The position numbers and the translations under genes are program-made. DNA of 64,000 nucleotides from Thalassospira mesophila (lineage in GTDB: Bacteria; Pseudomonadota; Alphaproteobacteria; Rhodospirillales; Thalassospiraceae): assembly GCF_002115755.1 (NCBI RefSeq), contig NZ_JFKA01000002.1:124001-188000 (forward strand). Reading direction: 5' to 3'. Below are positions 1 through 6,851 of this stretch, in pieces (positions within the stretch are counted from its first letter, which is position 1; each line of letters starts with the position of its first letter). The notes below the pieces were generated by a model. The model did no database searches, was not told where the DNA came from, and saw only the letters and a program-made list of their open reading frames with translations.

Positions 1-167
1 AGCGAGATATCGGGATTTTTTTTGGTGAAGTCATCCGTCAGCTTCTGCATGCGGATCATGTCACCATTATTAACCGTGGCAATCGTCAGTTTGGTCTCGG
101 CACTGGCACCAAAAGCGACGCCGCCGGCCAACAGCGCACACAGCGCTGCTCCCATAATATTTCTCAT
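1..167 (-). CDS. ABC transporter substrate-binding protein, N-terminal part (truncated by window edge)
   Basis: Fifty-five codons are visible; the rest lies before base 1. The start MRNIMGAALCALLAGG is a clear secretion signal, with cleavage probably near GASAET. It is followed by TKLTIATVNNGDMIRMQ, which resembles the start of family 1 solute-binding proteins for sugars and polyols (SmoE/MtlE type). The ATG at 167-165 has a strong GGGAGG ribosome site 5 bases upstream. The neighbouring SorC-type regulator on the same strand fits a carbohydrate or polyol uptake operon. The substrate is an inference from the family and neighbour, since the binding domain is not visible. Confidence 0.75.
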   Translation of the reverse strand, partial: MRNIMGAALCALLAGGVAFGASAETKLTIATVNNGDMIRMQKLTDDFTKKNPDIS

Positions 168-235
168 AATTCCTCCCAAAAGGACTTTTCCCGTCAAGCA
201 AACTGTGTTGCTCATTTTGATCATTTGTTCAGGAC

Positions 236-270
236 GTGAACATTCACTCAATTTTCACCATCCTTGTCAA
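236..270 (-). promoter_or_regulatory. Candidate promoter and operator of the ABC transporter operon
   Basis: On the minus strand a perfect -35 hexamer TTGACA (270-265) is followed after 17 bases by a weak -10 (GTGAAT, 247-242). A palindrome GTGAA-CA-TTCAC (236-247) overlaps that -10 position. It lies about 70 bases upstream of the transporter start, where an operator for the adjacent SorC-type regulator would be expected. The link to that regulator is inferred. Confidence 0.4.
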
Positions 271-297
271 CCGAATTCGATTGTGCATTGCAACAGA

Positions 298-326
298 AAA
301 ACCCGCAGGAATGGACTGCGGGTTTT
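298..326 (-). terminator. Rho-independent terminator after the SorC-type regulator
   Basis: A perfect 11-bp stem (298-308 with 316-326) encloses a 7-base loop. On the minus strand it is followed by five T, so it would end transcripts arriving from the regulator before the transporter promoter. On the plus strand the T-run is only four. Confidence 0.7.
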
Positions 327-334
327 GTTACGCA

Positions 335-599
335 AAAGCATGTTTCTTTTAATAAGATCCATTTTGCCGATGCAGTCTACAGCCTGGCAAGGAGAAGTCC
401 GCAGAGCGTAATGGGTTTACGGGCAAGGATTTCGACGCGGCCAGGCGGTAGACTGCACCGGCCCGCAGGGTTTGTTTTTGGCGGTGTTTGGCGGCGTTAC
501 ACCGCTCGCCCGATGCGCCGCATCGCGCAGCGCACTGTGCCTTGCCAAACGACACGCCAAAAACAAACAAAATGGGTCTTATTAAAAGAAATATGCTTT
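335..599. repeat. 265-bp element with 32-bp inverted ends and two inner stem-loops
   Basis: The ends 335-366 and 568-599 are inverted copies matching at 30 of 32 positions. Inside lie two further inverted pairs: 371-388 with 440-457 (17 of 18) and 470-492 with 544-568 (imperfect). Drawn as a fold this is an outer stem with two arms, a three-way junction. The second arm contains the small hairpin CGATGC-GCC-GCATCG. No transposase or convincing gene is inside; the reading frames crossing it change composition at its borders. It sits between the SorC-type regulator and its terminator. It could be a MITE-like mobile repeat, a dispersed intergenic repeat or a structured RNA. Confidence 0.75.
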
Positions 600-628
600 A
601 TTGATTATTCGGGATTATTTTTCGGGTA

Positions 629-1579
629 TCAGCGCAGCAATGCCTTGGCGGTGGCTTCGTCGGTAATCAGAGATGTAATTAATTTCCCCGCCATCGCCCC
701 GCGAATCGCGGCAATTTTCTTTGCACCCTTGGCAACGGCGATGGTGTTTTGACCGGGAATTTGCAACGGCGCGCTGGTCACCCGGTTATTGACATCATGG
801 TCAAGAATTTGTCCGTCACGATCAAATGTCCAGCTGATCAGCTCGCCAATGCCGCCATGGTCTTGCAGGCTTTTTAATTCGGCCGGAGTAATAAAACCGT
901 CAACCAGAAGCGGGGCATCGTCGCCCATCTGACCAATGCCGACAAATTTCACATCCGCCCTTGCGGCCAGATGCAGGATGTTATCCATCGGCGCTTGTTC
1001 CTGCATCGGTTTGCGCTGTTCGGCGCGTGGCACAATCACCGGGATCGATAACGGGTAATGCGGGGCGCGGGTCAAATCGGCCAGTTCGGTTACGGCATCA
1101 TAAAAGCTGGCGGCACCGTCGGTTGCGATGGTGCCAACCAGCGACACGATTTTATGGTGGCTGGCATCAATGCGCTGAACTTCATTAACCATGCTGCGCA
1201 TGGCGCGCCCGGTGCCCAGTGCAATCACCTTGGACTCCGGCGATTGCAAAACACGTTCCAGCACATTGGCGGCAGCCTGCGCCATGCCAAACATGGCATC
1301 GGGTGCGGCCGGGTCGGTTGGCACCACGTCGCAATGTTCAAGCTGATAGTGGTCTTTCAGGCGGGCCGCCAGTTCCATGCAGTCGGCAATCGGGTGATCC
1401 AGCCGCACTTTAACCAGCCCTTCGCTGATGGCGGCCGACACAAGGCGCTGTGCGGTGGGGCGTGAGACGCCCAGTTTGGTGGCGATTTCGTCCTGGGTGT
1501 TGCCCGCGCAATAATACAGCCAACCCGCACGGGCGGCTTCATCCAGTCGGGCAGCTTCTTTGCGGGTACGTTTTACCAT
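629..1579 (-). CDS. SorC/DeoR-type sugar-binding transcriptional regulator
   Basis: This 316-aa protein has an N-terminal helix-turn-helix at about residues 22-58 (AGNTQDEIATKLGVSRPTAQ). A C-terminal effector domain related to sugar-phosphate isomerases carries IALGTGRAM and GIGQMGDDAPL, matching the SorC family, whose members sense phosphorylated sugars or polyols. Length is normal for the family. It lies upstream of, and on the same strand as, a binding-protein gene for an ABC transporter, so local control of that operon is likely. The inducer cannot be read from the sequence. Confidence 0.85.
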   Translation of the reverse strand: MVKRTRKEAARLDEAARAGWLYYCAGNTQDEIATKLGVSRPTAQRLVSAAISEGLVKVRLDHPIADCMELAARLKDHYQLEHCDVVPTDPAAPDAMFGMAQAAANVLERVLQSPESKVIALGTGRAMRSMVNEVQRIDASHHKIVSLVGTIATDGAASFYDAVTELADLTRAPHYPLSIPVIVPRAEQRKPMQEQAPMDNILHLAARADVKFVGIGQMGDDAPLLVDGFITPAELKSLQDHGGIGELISWTFDRDGQILDHDVNNRVTSAPLQIPGQNTIAVAKGAKKIAAIRGAMAGKLITSLITDEATAKALLR

Positions 1580-1750
1580 CCCTGTCTTCCGATTTTATTT
1601 TTGTTGGCATTGCGCGACGGTCAAGGTTGCATCGGGGCAAATCGCGCGAAGATGGATATTGCAGCCCCATCTCGCAGGCTGGACAGTGATTTTCTCTAGC
1701 TCTTTTTAAGTGGTATGACCAGTGCCAATGATGTGGCGTGGCACAAAACA

Positions 1751-1780
1751 ATATGGCCGCCCCGGTGGGAGCGGCCATAT
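1751..1780 (-). terminator. Terminator hairpin after asd
   Basis: Inverted repeat ATATGGCCGC / GCGGCCATAT with a 10-base loop, 28 bases past the asd stop codon. On the minus strand a T-rich stretch (TTGTTTTG) follows. The rest of the 230-base gap between asd and the regulator shows nothing else. Confidence 0.65.
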
Positions 1781-1807
1781 GAAACGGATACCAGATCAGA
1801 AAAGCTG

Positions 1808-2827
1808 TTATTTTTTCGGAAGATAGTCCGAGACCAGCAATTCTGCGATCTGAACTGCGTTCAAGGCAGCCCCTTTGCGCAAATTGTCGCCAACACACCA
1901 CAATGACAGGGCATTGGGAATGCTGGGGTCTTTGCGAATGCGCGAAATAAAGACGTTATCTTCGCCCGCAACTTCATGCGGGGTGACATAGCCTTCATCG
2001 CGGCGATAATCGACCACGGAAACACCGGGAAAGGCTTTTAGCGCCTTGCGGGCTTCCTCGACGGTGACCGGCATTTCAAATTCGATATTAATGGCTTCGG
2101 AATGGCCGACAAAAACCGGAACCCGGACGCAGGTGGCGTGAACGGCGATGTCAGGGTCCAGAATTTTGCGGGTTTCCGCCGTCATTTTCCATTCTTCGCG
2201 GGTCGCTCCGTCATCCATAAATTCGTCAATATGGGGAATGACGTTAAAGGCGATTTGCTTGGTGAATTGTTCCTTGGTCGGAAGGTCATTCACATAAATG
2301 CCGCGTGTCTGGTTAAACAGTTCGTCCATTGCCGCGCGGCCCGCACCCGAAACCGCCTGATAGGTCGACACAATCACGCGTTTGATCGGCTGCAAATTAT
2401 GCAGCGGTTTTAATGCCATCACCATCTGGATGGTCGAGCAATTGGGATTGGCGATAATGTTTTTCTTGGCGTAGCCGGCAAGGGCCTCGCCATTAACTTC
2501 AGGCACAATCAGCGGAATGCCCGGTTCCATGCGCCAGTAGCTGGAATTGTCGATCACGACGCATCCGGCTTCGGCAACCTTCGGGGCCAGGTTTTTTGCC
2601 GTGGTGCTGCCTGCGGCAAACAGCGCGATATCGATTTGTGCAAAGTCGAAGCGGGCGGCGTCCTGGACAATCAGGTCGTCATCGCCATACGAAATTGTGC
2701 GTCCGATCGAGCGCGACGAGGCCAGCGCAAAGACTTCCTCGGCGGGAAAATTGCGTTCTGCCAGAGTGTTGAGCATTTCGCGCCCGACATTGCCAGTGGC
2801 GCCCACAACGGCGATTTTGTAACCCAT
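1808..2827 (-). CDS. asd: Aspartate-semialdehyde dehydrogenase
   Basis: Reduces aspartyl-4-phosphate to aspartate semialdehyde with NADPH, a cytosolic step common to lysine, diaminopimelate, threonine and methionine synthesis. The N-terminus holds the nucleotide-binding motif VVGATGNVGRE (residues 7-17). The active-site cysteine is in NPNCST, about residue 130. A substrate-binding histidine is in CVRVPVFVGHSE. Length (339 aa) is normal. An in-frame TTG lies one codon upstream, but the ATG at 2827 is preferred because a GAGG ribosome site lies 6 bases upstream. dapF, another diaminopimelate gene, is elsewhere in the window at 29596. Confidence 0.95.
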   Translation of the reverse strand: MGYKIAVVGATGNVGREMLNTLAERNFPAEEVFALASSRSIGRTISYGDDDLIVQDAARFDFAQIDIALFAAGSTTAKNLAPKVAEAGCVVIDNSSYWRMEPGIPLIVPEVNGEALAGYAKKNIIANPNCSTIQMVMALKPLHNLQPIKRVIVSTYQAVSGAGRAAMDELFNQTRGIYVNDLPTKEQFTKQIAFNVIPHIDEFMDDGATREEWKMTAETRKILDPDIAVHATCVRVPVFVGHSEAINIEFEMPVTVEEARKALKAFPGVSVVDYRRDEGYVTPHEVAGEDNVFISRIRKDPSIPNALSLWCVGDNLRKGAALNAVQIAELLVSDYLPKK

Positions 2828-3085
2828 CAAGTGCCTCTTTCTGTTTTGGTACGGTATGCCTGTGCATTGGAGATTTCCCTAAACAACTAGATAGGGTCAC
2901 CCTGAACCGACCGGTAAGCTGGCCGAGATGTAAGGCTTTGTGCGGCGTCGTGCAAGGATGGTTTCGGTTTTTACTGCTTGAGATTGCAGTGAAATATGTC
3001 ACTATATCTCACGGGGGTTGTGAAATGTTGGTTGATATTTCGCGATTTTGGGGGTTGTCGCATTTCCGGCTTGAGAAGGACGGCT

Positions 3086-4321
3086 ATGACGTACCCGATG
3101 ACATTGAACTGGACTGACAAGAAAGTCCTCGATTTTTTTCGCGAACATGTAACGCGCGGCACGCTTGTTGTGCGCGTAAATGACCGCCACGAGGTTGCCC
3201 TTGGTGATGGCGGTGATCCACGCGCAACCATGACATTGCCCAATTGGACCAATGCCATGAAAATGGCGCTCAGCCCCGATCCGGGGTTTGGCGAAGTTTA
3301 TATGCAAGGTGGCCTGGATGTAACATCGGGCGAGCTTGAAGACCTGATTCGCGTGTTACGCCTTAATTTTGATGGTGGCCATTCCAGCAGCAGCTTTGGC
3401 TTGCTGATTGAAAAATTGCAGGCATTCAAATTCCGAATTGCGCAATTTACCTCGGTCGAGGCGGCATCTCGCCGTGTGCGCCACCATTATGATATCGGCA
3501 ACGACCTTTATACCCGCTTTCTTGACGCGGATATGCAGTATTCCTGTGCATTCTGGGATGACGGGGCCCAAAACCTTGCCGAGGCCCAGCACCATAAAAT
3601 GACCCTGACCACCGACCGGTTACAAATTACCGAGCCGGGAACCCGGGTTGTCGATATTGGGTGTGGCTGGGGCGGGTTAAGCCGGTTTATCCGCCGCACC
3701 ACCGGTGCCGAAGTGCATGGCATTACCCTGTCGACCGAGCAATATAACTGGGCGCTGGAACGCAAGGCCGAACTGCCTGCCGATTTCCACGAAGGTCTGG
3801 ATTATCATTTGCAGGATTACCGGGTTTTCGCCGAAGCCAACAAGGAACGCTATGACCGGGTGGTGTCGGTGGGGATGTTTGAACATGTGGGGCGCCCGCA
3901 GTTCAAAACCTATTTCGAGCAAGTCAGCCACCTGTTAAAGGCGGGCGGTCGTGCGGTTATCCACACCATTATCAAACCCCGGCCCGATTTTACCTCGCCG
4001 TGGATTGACCGTTATATTTTCCCGGGCGGGTATATTCCTGCCGTCCATGAAGTGGTTGAAGCCGCCGAACAGGCCGATCTGGATGTGGAAGCCTGCCATT
4101 TTCATCCCGGCGATAATTACGCCCGGACCTTGATGGCATGGCGCGAGAACTTTCGTAAAATTCAGGATCAGCTTGATCCGGAAAAATACGATACCGAGTT
4201 CAAACGGATGTGGGAATTTTATCTGGCGGGCTGCATCAACGCGTTTGATGCGCGCGAAGGCGGCGGTGGCATGCGGGTGGGCCAGTTTGTGTTCACCAAA
4301 CCGGGCTATCGTCATAATTGA
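3086..4321 (+). CDS. cfa: Cyclopropane-fatty-acyl-phospholipid synthase
   Basis: Transfers a methylene group from S-adenosylmethionine to double bonds of membrane phospholipid acyl chains. The 411-aa protein has the family N-terminal lipid-binding region, then HYDIGNDLY and YSCAFW. The SAM-binding loop VVDIGCGWGGLS and the FEHVGRP segment follow. The frame opens 30 codons earlier, but the ATG at 3086 has AAGGA 5 bases upstream and starts at the conserved domain, so it is chosen. A hairpin with a 9-bp stem follows the stop. It appears monocistronic. Confidence 0.92.
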   Translation: MTYPMTLNWTDKKVLDFFREHVTRGTLVVRVNDRHEVALGDGGDPRATMTLPNWTNAMKMALSPDPGFGEVYMQGGLDVTSGELEDLIRVLRLNFDGGHSSSSFGLLIEKLQAFKFRIAQFTSVEAASRRVRHHYDIGNDLYTRFLDADMQYSCAFWDDGAQNLAEAQHHKMTLTTDRLQITEPGTRVVDIGCGWGGLSRFIRRTTGAEVHGITLSTEQYNWALERKAELPADFHEGLDYHLQDYRVFAEANKERYDRVVSVGMFEHVGRPQFKTYFEQVSHLLKAGGRAVIHTIIKPRPDFTSPWIDRYIFPGGYIPAVHEVVEAAEQADLDVEACHFHPGDNYARTLMAWRENFRKIQDQLDPEKYDTEFKRMWEFYLAGCINAFDAREGGGGMRVGQFVFTKPGYRHN

Positions 4322-4327
4322 TCTTGC

Positions 4328-4359
4328 GGGCAGCGGGGATGTTTTACGCTCCGCTGCCC
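4328..4359 (+). terminator. Hairpin after cfa
   Basis: Stem GGGCAGCGG / CCGCTGCCC with a 14-base loop, 6 bases past the cfa stop. No long T-run follows, so termination strength is uncertain. Confidence 0.5.
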
Positions 4360-4436
4360 ACGTTTCCAGATTTGTCGACGAACAAAAATTAACAACGAAC
4401 AGCATTCTGGTTTGTCTTTTTGAACGTGCCTACCCA

Positions 4437-4486
4437 GCGGACCGCAAGAGTCCGCCAACCGGGACACAGGGATGCAACCGGCCCTG
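4437..4486 (+). promoter_or_regulatory. Candidate structured leader: hairpin plus H-type pseudoknot
   Basis: A 6-bp hairpin (4437-4442 with 4450-4455) is followed by interleaved pairs: CCGG 4459-4462 with CCGG 4478-4481, and CAGGG 4467-4471 with CCCTG 4482-4486. It ends 46 bases before the start of the next gene. I do not recognise a known riboswitch class. Short stems of this kind can arise by chance. Confidence 0.3.
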
Positions 4487-4532
4487 ATTAACCCGGATAT
4501 GATCGGTTGATTTCCTTTTAGGGAGGAAAACC

Positions 4533-4994
4533 ATGCTGTATTCAAGCCATGCCGGACCCGCCGTTAACGCGCGTGCCAACGCCCGCCGGGGGACGGGTTA
4601 TTTTGCTTTTTCCGACCTCGCAGCTACGGATGATCGACCAGATTATGTCGGTTCGGTCGACCAATACTGCAAGGCATTGTCGGTGGTGGAGCTGTCAAGT
4701 TGCGAGCGCGACATGCTGCGCGCCCATTTGCGCGCCCCTGATCACTGCATTACCGGGCTGGACCTTGCCTTTGCGGCCGGGCATTTTGGCCCGCGCATTG
4801 GCCTTAAAAAATACGGGCGTATTGGTCGTAAAATTGCGATGGCAGCCGGGTTGCCGCAATGCCAAACCGATGTCAGCGCGTATCTTGCCGCTATTTTTAG
4901 CCTGGCTGACGGCACGCAAATGGAAACCGAGGACTGGAACTGGGTTTTGCATCCGACATTGGCAGAAGCGCTAAGAAAAAGTGGAATTTCCTGA
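4533..4994 (+). CDS. Uncharacterised 153-aa protein
   Basis: No confident function. The start is well supported by AGGGAGG 6 bases upstream, and codon use is like its neighbours. The middle (about residues 55-105: SSCERDMLRAHLRAP, GLDLAFAAG, KKYGRIGRKIA) recalls, from memory, the small N-terminal domain seen before HNH nucleases of the ScoMcrA type. Here it stands alone with no nuclease domain. No signal peptide or membrane segment is seen. The upstream region 4437-4486 can form a hairpin and pseudoknot. The similarity is a weak impression and should be treated as unproven. Confidence 0.7.
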   Translation: MLYSSHAGPAVNARANARRGTGYFAFSDLAATDDRPDYVGSVDQYCKALSVVELSSCERDMLRAHLRAPDHCITGLDLAFAAGHFGPRIGLKKYGRIGRKIAMAAGLPQCQTDVSAYLAAIFSLADGTQMETEDWNWVLHPTLAEALRKSGIS

Positions 4995-5111
4995 GCAAAA
5001 ACGCGGGATTTAAACCAGCGGCGTAGCGAACTGGCGGGCCGGTGCCAGCGCCATTGTCGCAACAGCGGTGGAATTTCAGGATGATTGTTTTTGGGAAAAA
5101 TCATCACGTGA

Positions 5112-5138
5112 TGTAACAGCTGTCCATGTTGTCTCGTC
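5112..5138 (+). promoter_or_regulatory. Predicted ECF41-type sigma factor promoter
   Basis: TGTAACA (5112-5118), then exactly 16 bases, then CGTC (5135-5138). This matches, with one change, the ECF41 consensus as I recall it (TGTCACA, 16-base spacer, CGTC). It lies about 50 bases upstream of the carboxymuconolactone-decarboxylase-like gene, the usual target position for this sigma group, whose own gene follows. Confidence 0.6.
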
Positions 5139-5186
5139 CTGTTTGTAGCGAATGTTTTTCATTGTCTGCAAACAGGAGATTGCACC

Positions 5187-5621
5187 ATGAGCCGCTTTGA
5201 TTTTGCCAAAACTAGCCCTGCCTTGTTCAAGGGGCTGTATCATGCCTCGACTGTGTTCGAGACCGAAAAGACAGTGCCCAAAACGGTGGTCGAAATTGTG
5301 AAATGCCGGGTATCGCAGCTTAACGCCTGCTCGTTTTGTCTGCGTATGCATCGCGATGATTATTTGAAACATGGCGGGCAGCAGGACAAAATCGACATGC
5401 TGGCCGTTTGGCGCAATGCCAAGGATTTTGACGCGAGCGAACGTGCCGCCCTTGACTGGGCAGAAAAGCTGACCATCGCTGCCGATTCCGCCGCCATCGA
5501 TGCCAGCTTTGAAGCCCTTGGCGCGCATTTTAGCGAAAGCCAAATATCGGAACTGACCACCGGTATTGCCCTGATTAATGCCTGGAACCGGTTGGGTATT
5601 GCCCAGCACCAACGGGCCTGA
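5187..5621 (+). CDS. AhpD-like carboxymuconolactone decarboxylase family protein
   Basis: This 144-aa protein carries the AhpD-type redox motif CSFCLRMH (residues about 50-57) after EIVKCRVSQLNA, so thiol-based peroxide reduction or a related redox role is likely. It is a cytosolic small helical protein, and no signal is seen. Its ribosome site is CAGGAG, 9 bases before the ATG. It is followed by an ECF41-type sigma factor gene; genes of this family are the classic partners of ECF41 sigma factors (the COE group: carboxymuconolactone decarboxylase, oxidoreductase, epimerase). A matching promoter is upstream. The physiological substrate is unknown. Confidence 0.88.
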   Translation: MSRFDFAKTSPALFKGLYHASTVFETEKTVPKTVVEIVKCRVSQLNACSFCLRMHRDDYLKHGGQQDKIDMLAVWRNAKDFDASERAALDWAEKLTIAADSAAIDASFEALGAHFSESQISELTTGIALINAWNRLGIAQHQRA

Positions 5622-5697
5622 TCGCCCCCCGTGTTTGACCGGCAACCTGCCTGCCCGGCGTTGCCATGACATAAACACGGTTATTGCCCGGATTTTA

Positions 5698-5725
5698 GCG
5701 GCACAGGCACACATGCCTGTGCCGC
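5698..5725 (+). terminator. 12-bp hairpin between the AhpD-like gene and the sigma factor gene
   Basis: Perfect 12-bp stem (5698-5709 with 5714-5725) with a CACA loop. A T5 run begins about 9 bases later, so it may partly end transcription before the sigma gene or shape its leader. Confidence 0.5.
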
Positions 5726-5754
5726 CTTGTGCGTTTTTGCGGAGAGAAGGCAAC

Positions 5755-6684
5755 ATGATGTCGACAGCGATTTTTGAACAGCATCGCCCCCGGTTGTTTG
5801 CGCTGGCGTTTCGCATGCTGGGCAGTCACGCCGATGCCGAAGATGCGGTACAGGATGTTTGGCTGCGATGGTGCGGGGCGGATATCGCCACTATAAACGA
5901 TCCGCTTGGCTGGCTTGTGCGGGTGTGCAGCAATTTGTGCCTGGATATTTTGAAATCTGCCTGTCGTCGTCGCGAAAATTATGTCGGCCACTGGTTGCCC
6001 GAGCCCTGGGTAAACCCGTTTGCCAATGAAAGCGAAGCCGCACTGATTAATCGCGATTACCTGTCGCAGGCGTATTTAGTGATGCTGGAAAAGCTATCGC
6101 CACCCGAGCGTATCACGCTGGTTTTGCATGATGTTTTTGATTGGGATCATAGCGCCATTGCGGAAACCCTGGGCAACCAGCCCAATAATGCCCGACAAAT
6201 ATTATTTCGGGCACGTCGGAAAATGCAAGATCAGGCGGCGTCGGAATTGGGTGACACCGCAACAGAGAAGCCGGTTGCGGCTGCGGTTTTATCTGATGAA
6301 ACAGGGTGCGCGCGCCGGTTAAAGCGCGAAGATCTGGCGGGTTTTATCAGCGCCTTGCAATCGGGAAGGGCTGACGCGATTGCGGCCCTGTTATCACCCG
6401 ATGTGACGTTGCAAAGCGATGGCGGCGGTAAAGCCAGCGTTAACATCAATACATTGTTCGGAACAGACCATGTTGCCCGTTTCTTTGCCGGGGTATGGCA
6501 CAAAAACTTTGCTGCTGCCGATATGACGATCGCGGAAAGCGAAGCCGAAAGCTGGATCCTGTTTGCCGCCGATGGTGTTGTGCATACCGCCATTACATTT
6601 GCCGTTGAAAATGGCCGCATTGATCGCATTTTCGTCCATCGCAATCCTGATAAGATCGCGGTGTTTCAACCAAATAGAAGTTAA
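5755..6684 (+). CDS. ECF RNA polymerase sigma factor, ECF41/SigJ type
   Basis: Residues about 1-165 hold sigma-70 regions 2 and 4 (LFALAFRMLGSHADAEDAVQDVWLRW; PPERITLVLHDVFDWDHSAIAETL). A C-terminal SnoaL-like domain of about 120 residues follows. In the ECF41 group this extension replaces an anti-sigma factor. The group's DGGGK motif is present (SDGGGKASVNI). The frame is open further upstream, but the ATG at 5755 (or 5758) has GAGAAGG just before it and starts at the conserved domain. Pairing with the AhpD-like gene and the promoter at 5112-5138 supports the assignment. Confidence 0.9.
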   Translation: MMSTAIFEQHRPRLFALAFRMLGSHADAEDAVQDVWLRWCGADIATINDPLGWLVRVCSNLCLDILKSACRRRENYVGHWLPEPWVNPFANESEAALINRDYLSQAYLVMLEKLSPPERITLVLHDVFDWDHSAIAETLGNQPNNARQILFRARRKMQDQAASELGDTATEKPVAAAVLSDETGCARRLKREDLAGFISALQSGRADAIAALLSPDVTLQSDGGGKASVNINTLFGTDHVARFFAGVWHKNFAAADMTIAESEAESWILFAADGVVHTAITFAVENGRIDRIFVHRNPDKIAVFQPNRS

Positions 6685-6785
6685 ACGCGTTGTCTGGACT
6701 ATAAAGTGAGTGGCCAGACAGTGTTTCGGGGGCAGGGTGTTTGCATGTGCCGTGAGGTGCCAGACCGTAAAGGGCCATGCAAATA

Positions 6786-6822
6786 ATAACGGCCAAGCTG
6801 CACATGTGCGCCTGGCCGTTAT
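6786..6822. terminator. Hairpin between convergent genes
   Basis: Stem ATAACGGCCA / TGGCCGTTAT (6786-6795 with 6813-6822), lying between the sigma factor gene on the plus strand and the large envelope gene on the minus strand. It may serve both. T-runs are short. Confidence 0.45.
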
Positions 6823-6851
6823 GGTGTTATCGCCCTGGTCGTCGGGATGGG

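Noticed and set aside
349..570. 73-aa frame on the minus strand (and overlapping plus-strand frames) inside 335-599
   Set aside because: They coincide with the inverted-repeat element, have no ribosome site, and their composition follows the repeat arms.
5076..5816. 246-codon frame on the minus strand
   Set aside because: Antisense to the AhpD-like gene and the start of the sigma factor gene; no protein motif seen.
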